64,000 nucleotides of DNA from Algoriphagus aestuariicola (GCF_017254835.1 NZ_JAFKCW010000003.1:310001-374000), one strand, 5' to 3'. Numbered from the stretch's first letter, positions 1 to 9,077 are shown. A program made the numbers and translations. The notes: generated by a model not told the origin, from the sequence alone.

Positions 1-2294
1 ATCACTAGAGGCTCCATGGAAGAGCCTCCGGAAGTGGCCCCTCCACGGATGCGGATCTGCTGCTGCCCCGTCGCTCCCACTGTTGTCACCCGCATGCTAG
101 GTACATTTCCAGAGAGGCTGTTCACCAAATCAGAGTTGACACCAGTCTTGGTTAGATCTTCGCCTTTGACCACAAAGTCGGGACTGCCATAGATTGCGGG
201 CGTCTCTCTGGCGGTTGTAGCATCGGATGTACCGGACTCCAATTCGGGATCAGTTTCAACGCTGCGGACCGGAGTCGCTAGGATGGTAATTTTCGGGAAA
301 AATGCATCTGATGGCAAGGAGATGGGAGCCTTGAGCGGAACATCAATCGAAACATTCAGCGGCTTCCCCTTCTTGTCCAAAGCCGAAAACGCCAAGCGCA
401 TCGGCCCATAAAACTCCATGTCGTCCAATACAAAAGATCCGTCGCTAGCGGACTCCAAGTCAATCGTTCCCTGAAAGTCATTGACAAAAGCGGTCACCGC
501 AGCAGCGGCACTTTTTCCTTTTTCATCCGTCACTTTGCCGTCGAGTCTGAGACTCTTCTCAATGGGATAGGAAAAACGCTCCAAACCTAATTCATCAGAA
601 ACATGCAGCATGTCCAGCGCATCGCCCATCTCCACCCCCCTCTTGATCGGCACCAGCTGTCTGGCATCATATACGCCAAGTGAGAATGTGGCAGGAATAG
701 GCGCCTTATCCTTGTCACTTACTTTTACGGCCAGTGTCACCTTTTCCCTCGTCCCAAAGCTCTCTTTGTCAGCCCGGAGTTCAACACCCATATTAGGCCA
801 ATCGCCCACCGCTTCTTCGGGTGAAATCCTTTTATAGGGGTCCAGTATCGTAAGCGTTTGCAAAAAGTACTGACTAGGGCCATAGTTACGCATCCAATTG
901 GTGTAGGCACGCAGAAAATACTTCTCCCCCGCCATAGAATCCGGCAGATAGAAATCCCCGACCACGATGCCGTCTCTAATCGGGAACTTCTTTTCTATGA
1001 CCAGAACTCTATCCTGGCTGATGACTTCCACATACAGCACCCGGCTGAGCTCGTCTCGCAGATAGGGATTGCCATAAGCAAAATATCCCTTGAAAAAAAC
1101 CTGGTCTCCCGCGTAGTAGTAGGGCTTGTCCGTATGCAGGTAGACTTTTTCTTGGTAGTTTTTAGCAGTTTTCGCCAAATCTTGGAGCTGAATCGCCTTG
1201 GTCGCGTCATAGTCTAAAGGCAACAGGTTGGAAATCCGCTTTCTATCCATATCGCCCGAAAAAACCAAATCCTGGGGATTCATCACCGCCCCATTCTCCC
1301 TCACCCGCACTTTACCACCATTTACCTCCAGCCAAGAGATGGGGTATGGAGCATCCTTGTAGGTATTGGCTTGGGAATAGCCCTTCTGATAGTGGATTTC
1401 GATTCGGCCTTTGAGATTGATGAAAGATTCATCAGGCGTATTGGCCGGAGTGACCAAAGGGTCGGATTTGTAAGCCACCACCGACTTTCCCAGCTCGTTT
1501 GCAAAGATGTCGGATCGCATGTTCATGCTGGCAGAGCCACCTGCCTTGTCCCCATAGAGATAAAAACCTTCGCGCTCCTGCGTCCCCTGAATGATTGCCC
1601 GAAACATGTTCATCGGTGACTTGCGGTAGACCTCGGCACGGTTCTTTTCCCAAGCGGACTTTTGGGCATCCGTACCCGGCTCCATTTCCTCAAACCTCGC
1701 CGCTCCCGCGATTCGGAAGCTAGTGGGAGAATCGAAAAATTCGTTGAGATTAAACGTGATTTTGTAGCCCAGAAAGCGATTCTCGATCTCCAAAGGCTGA
1801 TCGGCTTTCGCGGTAAATGCCCCTTTTTCACTGGAAGCAGGAAAATCTATCACCCAGGGATTCAAGATCTGGGTCTGAGCAGCGGCTTCATCTATGCCTA
1901 TGAAGAGATTTTGAAACTTGCGCAGGTCGCGCTCCCAGTTTTTGTCGCGGGATGCCTGGATCTCCACATCGCTGAGTTCTTGTGCAAAGGGCTTTAGAGC
2001 TAGGTTGATGGTAAGCGTCCCGCCGGGATTCAACGTCACTTTTCGAGTTTCGGCAATATATCCGGTAAAGGAAAAGCCAATCTCCACCGCACCTGCCTCC
2101 AACCCTTCCAGTGTGAAATTCCCATCGAGATTCGTGGTGGTGGAGATCGTCGTATTGTTTAAGAAAACACTGCAAAAGGGAAGTGCCTCGCCAGTCTCCG
2201 CGTCTTTGACCGTGCCGGTGATCTTGCCCGTCTGCGCAAAAAGCTGTGAGAGCAAACCCAAACAAAGGCTGAGGCTGAAGAGGACTTTTTTCAT
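1..2294 (-). CDS. TonB-plug outer-membrane protein with carboxypeptidase-regulatory and MG2-like domains (3' part outside window)
   Basis: The frame runs without a stop from the ATG at 2294 to the window edge, giving 764 residues with the C-terminus missing. A signal peptide (MKKVLFSLSLCLGLL, cut after LFAQ) is followed by a carboxypeptidase-D-like regulatory domain (about residues 24-110, GTVKDAETGEALPF). Near residue 383 there is an alpha-2-macroglobulin MG2-type segment (VYLHTDKPYYYAGDQVFFKG). A TonB receptor plug follows from about residue 690 (GEDLTKTG, then SGNVPSMRV and IRIRGG). Large proteins of this architecture are common in Bacteroidota and are thought to sit in the outer membrane. 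Whether a beta-barrel follows cannot be seen. Substrate unknown. The domain order is read from the sequence; the transport role is inference. Confidence 0.85.
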   Translation of the reverse strand, partial: MKKVLFSLSLCLGLLSQLFAQTGKITGTVKDAETGEALPFCSVFLNNTTISTTTNLDGNFTLEGLEAGAVEIGFSFTGYIAETRKVTLNPGGTLTINLALKPFAQELSDVEIQASRDKNWERDLRKFQNLFIGIDEAAAQTQILNPWVIDFPASSEKGAFTAKADQPLEIENRFLGYKITFNLNEFFDSPTSFRIAGAARFEEMEPGTDAQKSAWEKNRAEVYRKSPMNMFRAIIQGTQEREGFYLYGDKAGGSASMNMRSDIFANELGKSVVAYKSDPLVTPANTPDESFINLKGRIEIHYQKGYSQANTYKDAPYPISWLEVNGGKVRVRENGAVMNPQDLVFSGDMDRKRISNLLPLDYDATKAIQLQDLAKTAKNYQEKVYLHTDKPYYYAGDQVFFKGYFAYGNPYLRDELSRVLYVEVISQDRVLVIEKKFPIRDGIVVGDFYLPDSMAGEKYFLRAYTNWMRNYGPSQYFLQTLTILDPYKRISPEEAVGDWPNMGVELRADKESFGTREKVTLAVKVSDKDKAPIPATFSLGVYDARQLVPIKRGVEMGDALDMLHVSDELGLERFSYPIEKSLRLDGKVTDEKGKSAAAAVTAFVNDFQGTIDLESASDGSFVLDDMEFYGPMRLAFSALDKKGKPLNVSIDVPLKAPISLPSDAFFPKITILATPVRSVETDPELESGTSDATTARETPAIYGSPDFVVKGEDLTKTGVNSDLVNSLSGNVPSMRVTTVGATGQQQIRIRGGATSGGSSMEPLV

Positions 2295-2331
2295 CTTGTA
2301 GAGGCTATGAATAGTAATTGCCAAGTATATG

Positions 2332-2356
2332 AAAAAAGCCCCGATACGGAGCTTTT
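2332..2356 (-). terminator. Rho-independent terminator after the gltX unit
   Basis: On the minus strand AAAAGCTCC and GGGGCTTTT form a 9-bp stem (one G-U) around a 5-nt loop and run into a T tract. It lies about 30 bp past the stop of the small gene at 2385 and would end the gltX transcript before the gene starting at 2294. Confidence 0.7.
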
Positions 2357-2384
2357 AGTTTTGTTTTTTAACATTCGAAACACC

Positions 2385-2573
2385 CTACTCTTCCTTGTTA
2401 AGGTCGTCTCGGTCTTTCAGTTTTTTGTCTTCGACATTTTTATTGAGAAACTCGTTGATCTTGTCAATGGAAAAGCTGGACGAGATTTCCCCGAAGGAAT
2501 TGATTTCCATCTTGAAACCCTTCAGCTCCTCGTGAACCTTGGGGTCGGTTTCTTTTTTCTTTTTCTTGGTCAT
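2385..2573 (-). CDS. small Lys-rich conserved protein coupled to gltX
   Basis: This encodes 62 residues and is highly charged: a KKKKK stretch at the N-terminus, an acidic/lysine C-terminus, and a central IDKINEFLNK helix-like segment. It has no signal peptide or membrane segment, so it is probably cytoplasmic. Its ATG lies two bases past the gltX stop, which suggests one transcript and translational coupling, and a terminator follows it. I recognise no domain. I recall similar short proteins next to gltX in related Cytophagales, but that is memory, not a search. Function unknown. The reading as a real gene rests on the tight spacing, the terminator and the codon use. Confidence 0.65.
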   Translation of the reverse strand: MTKKKKKETDPKVHEELKGFKMEINSFGEISSSFSIDKINEFLNKNVEDKKLKDRDDLNKEE

Positions 2574-2575
2574 CT

Positions 2576-4114
2576 TTATGCTACTACGGTCAATTTGCTT
2601 AACGCAAAACGGATTCTTTTGGCTACCTCTTCTTTGCCCAAGATAGCAAAAACCTCCATCAAATCCGGCCCGCCGCCAATACCCGTCACTGCCAAGCGTA
2701 CTGCCTGCATCACTTTACCCAGCTTGACACCCTCGGTTTCGGCTGTATTTTCCAGTAAAGACTTGGCGCTAGCAGCATCAAAAGTCCCCCCGAAAGTATC
2801 CAATGCGGCGGCATAGGCTCCCAGAACTTTCACGGCGTCCGCATTCCATCTTTTGGCCGCCACATCCTCGTCAAACTTCTCAGGCGCTGTGACCAAGAAT
2901 TTGCTTTCTTTCCACAGATCCGCAGGAAAAGTCACCCTCCCCTTCATCAGGTCGACGATAGCTTCCGCTTTGTCGGCAGGCACTTCCACACCCTCTGCTT
3001 TTGCGTCAGCGATCAGGAAACCTGTCAGCTCGGAAGTCGGCTTGGATTTCAGGTATTGCTCGTTGTACCACTTGGCTTTGGCAATGTCAAACTTGGTACC
3101 CGACTTGCCGATCCGCTCCACGGAGAAGGCCTCGACGAGCTCAGGCAGGGAGAAAATCTCCCGGTCGTCTCCCGGATTCCAACCCAAGAAAGCGAGAAAA
3201 TTCAGGAAAGCATCGGACAAATAGCCTTGCTCGCGGAATCCGGAGGCTTTTTCTCCAGAGAAAGGATCCGTCCAGTCCAGAGGAAATACAGGAAAGCCTA
3301 GTTTGTCGCCGTCACGCTTGGAGAGCTTGCCGTTTCCATCAGGCTTGAGCAAGAGAGGCAAATGCGCAAACTGTGGCATTGTGCTCTCCCAGCCAAAATA
3401 TTTGTAAAGCAACACATGCAAGGGCGCGGACGGAAGCCATTCCTCCCCGCGAATCACGTGGGTGATTCCCATGAGATGGTCATCCACGATGTTGGCCAGG
3501 TGGTAGGTCGGCATGCCGTCGGACTTCATCAGGACTTTATCGTCCAGTGTGCCCGAGTTCACCATCACCCAGCCGCGGATCATGTCGTTGAGGCGCACCT
3601 CTTCGTTTCTGGGGATCTTTACGCGGATCACGTAGGGATCGCCCGATTCCAGTCTCGCCTTCACCTCCTCGGCGGAGAGCGTCAGGGAGTTTTTCATCTG
3701 GGTGCGGGTGATGCTGTTGTATTGGGGCTGGACCACGCGGGCGGCAGTCAAGCGCTCACGCATGGCCTCCAGCTCTTCTGCCGTGTCAAAAGCATAGTAG
3801 GCGTGGCCTTTTTCGACCAAGTCCAGCGCATATTGCATGTACATCGGTTTACGTTCGGATTGGCGATAGGGACCGCAATCACCCGGGTTCCAAGGACTTT
3901 CCTCGGGAGTAATGCCTAACCATTCCAGGGACTCTTTGATGTATTCTTCCGCACCAGGCACGAAGCGGTTTTGGTCGGTATCTTCGATACGCAGGAGAAA
4001 CTTGCCTCCCATTTTCTTGGCGAAAAGATAATTGTAAAGGGCGGTGCGTACGCCGCCTATATGCAAGGCTCCAGTGGGTGATGGGGCAAATCGTACTCTA
4101 ACTTCTCTGCTCAT
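2576..4114 (-). CDS. gltX: glutamate-tRNA ligase
   Basis: GltX charges tRNA-Glu with glutamate in the cytoplasm, using ATP. The protein has 512 residues, normal for bacterial GluRS. It carries the class I signature as SPTGALHIGG (residues 12-21, HIGH region) and the KMSKS loop as KLSKRDG, followed by an all-helical anticodon-binding C-terminus. The start is the ATG at 4114, preceded by a leader of about 55 nt downstream of a TATCTTTG promoter element. That leader holds a perfect 6-bp hairpin (4134-4139 with 4146-4151). A small gene follows after two bases. Confidence 0.97.
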   Translation of the reverse strand: MSREVRVRFAPSPTGALHIGGVRTALYNYLFAKKMGGKFLLRIEDTDQNRFVPGAEEYIKESLEWLGITPEESPWNPGDCGPYRQSERKPMYMQYALDLVEKGHAYYAFDTAEELEAMRERLTAARVVQPQYNSITRTQMKNSLTLSAEEVKARLESGDPYVIRVKIPRNEEVRLNDMIRGWVMVNSGTLDDKVLMKSDGMPTYHLANIVDDHLMGITHVIRGEEWLPSAPLHVLLYKYFGWESTMPQFAHLPLLLKPDGNGKLSKRDGDKLGFPVFPLDWTDPFSGEKASGFREQGYLSDAFLNFLAFLGWNPGDDREIFSLPELVEAFSVERIGKSGTKFDIAKAKWYNEQYLKSKPTSELTGFLIADAKAEGVEVPADKAEAIVDLMKGRVTFPADLWKESKFLVTAPEKFDEDVAAKRWNADAVKVLGAYAAALDTFGGTFDAASAKSLLENTAETEGVKLGKVMQAVRLAVTGIGGGPDLMEVFAILGKEEVAKRIRFALSKLTVVA

Positions 4115-4172
4115 GGGTGTCTCTTTCAGCTGGCAGCCCGGAAAAGGGCTGGGTTTGGATCAAATCAGGCGG

Positions 4173-4180
4173 CAAAGATA
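4173..4180 (-). promoter_or_regulatory. gltX promoter -7 element
   Basis: The minus-strand octamer TATCTTTG exactly matches the Bacteroidota consensus TAnnTTTG. Transcription should start about 5-7 nt downstream and give a leader of roughly 55 nt before gltX. No clear -33 TTTG at the usual distance was found. Confidence 0.55.
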
Positions 4181-4323
4181 GGGAAATGTCGGGGAAAGGG
4201 GGAGTGAGGGCGGGGGCAAATTGGAAAGGCTAATATGCGCTAAAGCGTCCTTCACCATTTATGCCCGCTTCTTTACGTTAATTTCTACTTGTGAGCCAGA
4301 GACTTCAATTCGCAAAATGATAC

Positions 4324-5460
4324 CTACCCTCTCTCATTTTCATCCTCACGCTTCTGATCCTTGATTTTTGGCTGGTCACTCGCCAAAATCCAGCCCTTCC
4401 CCAGCGCGTGCTTGGCGGCTTCCAGGGTGTCTTTGACCAATACCAGCTCCACGCCTTTTTCCAAATAATCCCGAGCCAGGAGGGAAAGGTCCGCTCCGGA
4501 CACATCTCGGATATAGACCGTTAGGATTCTTCCGGGGAACTTCCGGATGATCTCGTGGTAGATAGTCGGATCTTCCTGTCCGCTATCCCCGATCAGGATA
4601 AAGCGCAGCTCCGCAAACACCTCCAAAATATGCTCAATCTGCTTCAGTTTGTGCTCCCGGTGCGGGCCGGCGATCCACTGATCTCGGGACAAGCCCAAGT
4701 CACGGAGCATCAGCGGTCCTTTTGGAATGTGGTGGATATCGAGAAACTCCATCAGGAAATCATAGAGGTTCCAAGGACTGCTCGATACGTAAAAAATGGG
4801 ATTGCTCAGGATGCGGTCGTCGCCTCGGCGCAGCGCGTCGTAAAACTCTGACACCCCGGCAAAGGGCACACGAGTATGGGCATTTTGTCCAAACGTCACC
4901 TTCAGCATCTCCCAAAGCCGCATCGCCCCTGTCGTCAGGATGGTGTCATCAATGTCTGAGATAATACCAAAATCCGTATCGGCCGCCGGGAAATAGACCT
5001 CACCCAGTGCTACGACTTCGGTCTCTCGCCCCAGCAGATCATGAAGCAGGCGTAGCCTAATCGGATGCCAGCCCTCGGGCAGCAAACCGCTGTCCAGAGT
5101 CATTCTAACCTCAAAATACCCTTCCTCGTCCGAGGTCACTTGGATCGTCTTTCCCTCAAACTCCGCCTCCAAGTGCACCCCAGGAAAGACGATCGAGAAA
5201 AAGCGGCGCCTCATCTTCCCAAAATTCATCCAAAACCGGTCATCTGGGGTTGAGGCTTGGATATTTCGGTCCGCCAGCACCCGACCTGCCAAGTAAATCT
5301 CCTTTCCATTTCCGTAGCCGGCGTAGGGTTGGATTAGGACTTTTTTCACAAAACCCAACTTCACCAGCAGCCAGAGCTTTACTTTGGATACCTGCCGCTT
5401 GATGTAATAGAGGACATGGAGGATGCGGGACTTTCGGGCCGTTTCAGTATGCAATTCCAA
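4324..5460 (-). CDS. App1-type phosphatidate phosphatase family protein (DUF2183)
   Basis: The protein has 378 residues. The C-terminal half matches the App1 catalytic domain, a HAD-like fold. Its DxDxT motif is D169-I-D171-D-T173 within FGIISDIDDTI, and later motifs include YVSSSPWNLY and LIGDSGQEDP. In yeast, App1 dephosphorylates phosphatidate; bacterial members are poorly characterised but keep the same motifs. The N-terminal 160 residues resemble the beta-rich domain usually found before the catalytic part. There is no signal peptide, so it is probably cytoplasmic or membrane-peripheral. It stands alone on the minus strand, about 75 bp downstream of the dehydratase start. The substrate is inferred from the family. 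Confidence 0.85.
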   Translation of the reverse strand: MELHTETARKSRILHVLYYIKRQVSKVKLWLLVKLGFVKKVLIQPYAGYGNGKEIYLAGRVLADRNIQASTPDDRFWMNFGKMRRRFFSIVFPGVHLEAEFEGKTIQVTSDEEGYFEVRMTLDSGLLPEGWHPIRLRLLHDLLGRETEVVALGEVYFPAADTDFGIISDIDDTILTTGAMRLWEMLKVTFGQNAHTRVPFAGVSEFYDALRRGDDRILSNPIFYVSSSPWNLYDFLMEFLDIHHIPKGPLMLRDLGLSRDQWIAGPHREHKLKQIEHILEVFAELRFILIGDSGQEDPTIYHEIIRKFPGRILTVYIRDVSGADLSLLARDYLEKGVELVLVKDTLEAAKHALGKGWILASDQPKIKDQKREDENERG

Positions 5461-5536
5461 TTATCATTATTAAAAATTTGATCCTTGTTAAAAGCTATAG
5501 TTATCCTTGAAGCTTTCTGGCTAGTTATGAAAGGTG

Positions 5537-6481
5537 TCAAAAGGGCAATTTACCCAAATCCACATTGCCACCGGAGATGATGATGCCGATTCTTTTCCCT
5601 GCAAAACGCTCAATATTGGCCAATAGTGCTGCCAGCGGAACCGCTCCGGAGGGCTCTACCACCAGCTTCATCCGTTCGAAAAGTATACGCATCGCGTCGA
5701 CGATTTGCGGGTCCGTGGCAAGCAAAATCGAGTCCACATGCTCTTGGATCACTGCAAAGGGAAGCCTACCCACGGTCGTGAGTAGCCCGTCCGCGATGGT
5801 TTGGGTTTTTTCATTCGGAAGGATCTCCCCCGCCTGAAAAGAGCGAAAAGCGTCATCCGCTCCCGTAGGCTCTCCGGCAATGACTTCGATTTTTGGATTG
5901 AGATTGTGAACGGCCAAGGCCGTTCCAGCCAAAAGTCCGCCTCCTCCTACCGGCGCCATCACGACATCAAGGTCAGGCTGAGCCTCCAACAATTCCAGTG
6001 CGCAGGTGGCTTGGCCCTCGACCACATCCCAAAAGTCAAAAGGCGGGATAAAGGTTGCTCCCGTACGCGCCACTACTTCCTGCAGCGTAGTCTCCCGCGC
6101 TTGCAAAGTCGGCTCGCACTCGACGATTTCCCCGCCATACCCTCTCACTGCCTTCTTTTTGATCTCTGGAGCGTTGGAAGGCATGACGATGTAAGAAGGG
6201 ATTCCCGCTACGCTGGCGGCTCTGGCCAGCGCTGCTGCATGGTTTCCCGATGAGTGGGTGGCCACACCTTTTGATTTTTGCTCTGGGGAAAGCTTGAGCA
6301 CGGCATTGGCTGCACCCCTGGCTTTGAAGGCCCCAACTTTCTGGAAGTTTTCACACTTGAAAAAAATCTTACATCCCGCTATCTCATTGATCGCTGAAGA
6401 GGTTAAAACTGGCGTTCGGTGGATGAAAGGTTGGATTCGCTCGTGCGCCGCACGGATATTGGAAAGGGTCGGGAAATTCAT
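5537..6481 (-). CDS. threonine/serine dehydratase-like PLP enzyme
   Basis: This is a fold-type II PLP enzyme of 314 residues. K53 in GAFKARGA is the expected Schiff-base lysine. SSGNHAAALA is the asparagine loop and VGGGGLLAG the phosphate-binding loop. The size fits catabolic threonine ammonia-lyase, serine dehydratase or serine racemase; it lacks the ACT-like regulatory domain of biosynthetic IlvA. Expected chemistry is deamination of L-threonine or L-serine to the 2-oxoacid, or serine racemisation. A near-consensus -7 element (TATCTTTA) lies only 4 nt upstream of the ATG, so the mRNA may be nearly leaderless. Substrate cannot be fixed from sequence alone. Confidence 0.88.
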   Translation of the reverse strand: MNFPTLSNIRAAHERIQPFIHRTPVLTSSAINEIAGCKIFFKCENFQKVGAFKARGAANAVLKLSPEQKSKGVATHSSGNHAAALARAASVAGIPSYIVMPSNAPEIKKKAVRGYGGEIVECEPTLQARETTLQEVVARTGATFIPPFDFWDVVEGQATCALELLEAQPDLDVVMAPVGGGGLLAGTALAVHNLNPKIEVIAGEPTGADDAFRSFQAGEILPNEKTQTIADGLLTTVGRLPFAVIQEHVDSILLATDPQIVDAMRILFERMKLVVEPSGAVPLAALLANIERFAGKRIGIIISGGNVDLGKLPF

Positions 6482-6602
6482 GACCTAAAGATAGGTTTTC
6501 ATCCTTTCTGTAAAAATCGTTTTCCCGTAAGCCGAACAATCCTGATTTGCGCGAATCCCCCAGAATTTAATCAAGTCCAGCTTCTGGAAAAACAGGACAA
6601 GG

Positions 6603-7088
6603 CTACTCTTTCCACCGGAACGACTTGTCATCAATCGCCCGCATCGTACACAGAACACCATCCAGATGGTCGTATTCATGCTGGATCAATTCTGAAATGG
6701 CGCCATAAACTTTCCATGACTGTGGTTCCCAATTTTCATCCCAGTACTCCAACGTGAGACTTTGATGCCGCTTGACTCGCACGAGCAAATTGGGAAAGCT
6801 CATGCAGTCGTCCCAAAGTTCGAATTGATCCTCGCTCAGGTTTTTGAGTTCTGGATTGAGAATGATGTACGGCCTGTCCAGATTTAGGTAAAACATCCGC
6901 TTCATAATTCCCAACTGTGGAGCTGCTACCCCACGACCAAAACCATAAACTCTTCGAATATCTTCCATGGCTTCATGAAGTTGCTGGGTCCAAATAGGGA
7001 CTTGCTGAAGCTCTGACTCAAGTACAGGTTCACAAACTTCATACAGTCTGGGATCACCAAGTTTGAGGATATCGTGGATGGTTTTCAT
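6603..7088 (-). CDS. peptide deformylase-like metalloprotease with altered motif II
   Basis: The 161-residue protein has the three deformylase motifs in order: GRGVAAPQLG (51-60), a Cys-containing motif around C95 (DDCMSF), and QHEYDH (136-141) with H137, E138 and H141. The metal ligands Cys, His, His and the catalytic Glu are present. Motif II, however, reads DDCMS in place of the usual EGCLS, and the protein is shorter than most housekeeping deformylases. It may still remove N-formyl groups from new proteins or may be a paralogue with another role. No fmt is adjacent. It is transcribed divergently from uup, with 75 bp between the starts. Confidence 0.8.
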   Translation of the reverse strand: MKTIHDILKLGDPRLYEVCEPVLESELQQVPIWTQQLHEAMEDIRRVYGFGRGVAAPQLGIMKRMFYLNLDRPYIILNPELKNLSEDQFELWDDCMSFPNLLVRVKRHQSLTLEYWDENWEPQSWKVYGAISELIQHEYDHLDGVLCTMRAIDDKSFRWKE

Positions 7089-7151
7089 GGACGGAAGTTA
7101 TTATTTCCGCGAAAGAATAAAAGGCAACAAGTTTAAAGACTGGCTTTTCCC

Positions 7152-7159
7152 TACTTTTG
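7152..7159 (+). promoter_or_regulatory. uup promoter -7 element, nearly leaderless
   Basis: TACTTTTG matches TAnnTTTG exactly and ends four bases before the uup ATG at 7164. Transcription from it would begin at or next to the start codon, implying a leaderless or almost leaderless mRNA. No strong -33 element is evident. Confidence 0.45.
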
Positions 7160-7163
7160 CGGC

Positions 7164-9077
7164 ATGAATTACCTATCGGTTGAGAACCTCAGCAAGGCTT
7201 TCGGGGAACGGAAGCTATTTTCCAACATCTCTTTTGGCATTTCCCAAGGGCAAAAAATCGCGCTTGTCGGTATCAACGGCGCCGGCAAGTCCACCCTCAT
7301 GAAGATCATCATGGGACTGGAGATCCCCGACACCGGCCAAGTCGCGCTTAACCAATCGGTGAAAATCGCCTACGTGCACCAAAACCCGGTTTTTGAAGCC
7401 AATTTGAGCATTTACCAAACCATCTTTGACCAGAGTAATTCAGAAGTGCTTCGAGTCATCGAAGACTATCACAAGGCGATGCTGGATGCTGAGCGAGGTA
7501 TCGACAACTCGGATAAAATGTCCAAGCTCTTTGAGAAGATGGACGCTCTTCAGGCTTGGGACTTTGAATATCAGGTGAAGGAGGTCTTGGGAAAACTTGG
7601 CCTACACGACACGGAGCTTCCAGTCGGAAGCCTTTCCGGGGGCCAGCGCAAGCGGGTTGCATTGGCGAAGGCTATCCTGGAAAAGCCGGATTTGTTGCTA
7701 CTCGACGAACCGACCAACCATTTGGATTTGGAAACGATCGAATGGCTGGAGGATTATCTCGCCAAGGCCAACCTTTCGATCTTCATGGTGACGCACGACC
7801 GCTACTTTTTGGAAAAAGTCACCAACGAAATCCTTGAACTCGACCAAGGAAAAATCCACCGCTACCAGGGCAACTACGGCTACTTTTTGGACAAAAAGGC
7901 CGAGCGCATGCAAATCGAGGACATCGAAATCGAGAAAGCAAAAAGTCTTTACAAAAAGGAACTGGATTGGATTCGTCGCCAACCCAAAGCTCGGGGCACC
8001 AAAGCGAAATACCGCGTGGATGCTTTTGAGGAAACCAAAGAAAAAGCCTTTACCAAGCGTGAGGAGCGGGATATCGAACTGACCGTTTCTACCCAGCGAT
8101 TGGGAAACAAAATTTTGGAAATCGACAAGATCAGCAAGTCATTCGACGAGAAAAAGCTGGTGAAAGACTTCAGCTACATCTTTAGAAAGAAAGACCGAAT
8201 CGGAATCGTCGGACCAAATGGGGCCGGAAAGACTACTTTCCTCAAGATGATCACAGGACTATTGGACCCGGATGCTGGAAAAATAACAGCAGGTCAGACC
8301 ACTGCTTTTGGCTACTATCGCCAAGAGGAAGATAGATTTGACGAAGAAAAAAGACTGATCGATGTCGTGAAAGAAGTCGCCGAAGTCGTCGTGCTGGACA
8401 AGGGACAGACGATCACGGTGAGCCAATTTCTCACCCAATTTGGCTTCCCTCCCAAGCAGCAGTTTACTCCGATCGGCAAGATGAGCGGCGGTGAGCGACG
8501 ACGGCTCCAGCTCCTGATGGTTTTGATCAAGAATCCTAACTTCCTGATTCTTGACGAACCGACAAACGATCTGGATTTGATGACGCTAAACATCCTGGAG
8601 GAGTTTTTGGACACTTTTCCGGGTTGTTTGATCATCGTCTCCCACGACCGTTACTTTATGGACAGACTAGTAGAGCATCTCTTTGTCTTCGAGGGCGAGG
8701 GAGTGATCCGGGACTTTCCGGGGAACTATACGGACTTTAGGGAGTGGGAAAAGGATAATAGTATCAAGTATCAAGACAATAGTAGCAAGATCTCGGAGCC
8801 GCAAGTCGAGAAAAAAGAGCCAATAGCCGAGAAACAAGAAACAGCTCCGAAAGTAAAAGCCAGTTATAAGCAAAAGCAGGAGTTCAAAAAAACGAACGAA
8901 ACCATCGCCAAACTAGAGGCCGAAAAAGGGCAGCTGACTGAACAGATTTCAGCAGGTACGTCCGACATGAACCAGCTGATGACTTGGTCCAATCGCCTCC
9001 AAGCCATCGACGGAGAGTTGGAGGAATTGGAGTTGACTTGGCTGGAGCTCAGCGAGCTGGACGGGATAGAGGATTGA
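7164..9077 (+). CDS. uup: ABC-F ATPase, Uup-like
   Basis: This soluble protein of 637 residues has two ABC ATPase domains. The Walker A motifs are GINGAGKST and GPNGAGKTT, the signatures LSGGQRKRV and MSGGERRRL, and the Walker B segments LLLLDEPTNHLD and FLILDEPTNDLD. The linker contains RRQPKARGTKAK, typical of the Uup branch of ABC-F factors. The C-terminal 90 residues form a Lys/Glu-rich coiled coil, the Uup CTD. There are no membrane segments. ABC-F proteins act on the ribosome or, for Uup, also on branched DNA intermediates. It is a single-gene unit with its own promoter, and the ATG fits the conserved N-terminus MNYLSVENLSKAFGE. Confidence 0.92.
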   Translation: MNYLSVENLSKAFGERKLFSNISFGISQGQKIALVGINGAGKSTLMKIIMGLEIPDTGQVALNQSVKIAYVHQNPVFEANLSIYQTIFDQSNSEVLRVIEDYHKAMLDAERGIDNSDKMSKLFEKMDALQAWDFEYQVKEVLGKLGLHDTELPVGSLSGGQRKRVALAKAILEKPDLLLLDEPTNHLDLETIEWLEDYLAKANLSIFMVTHDRYFLEKVTNEILELDQGKIHRYQGNYGYFLDKKAERMQIEDIEIEKAKSLYKKELDWIRRQPKARGTKAKYRVDAFEETKEKAFTKREERDIELTVSTQRLGNKILEIDKISKSFDEKKLVKDFSYIFRKKDRIGIVGPNGAGKTTFLKMITGLLDPDAGKITAGQTTAFGYYRQEEDRFDEEKRLIDVVKEVAEVVVLDKGQTITVSQFLTQFGFPPKQQFTPIGKMSGGERRRLQLLMVLIKNPNFLILDEPTNDLDLMTLNILEEFLDTFPGCLIIVSHDRYFMDRLVEHLFVFEGEGVIRDFPGNYTDFREWEKDNSIKYQDNSSKISEPQVEKKEPIAEKQETAPKVKASYKQKQEFKKTNETIAKLEAEKGQLTEQISAGTSDMNQLMTWSNRLQAIDGELEELELTWLELSELDGIED

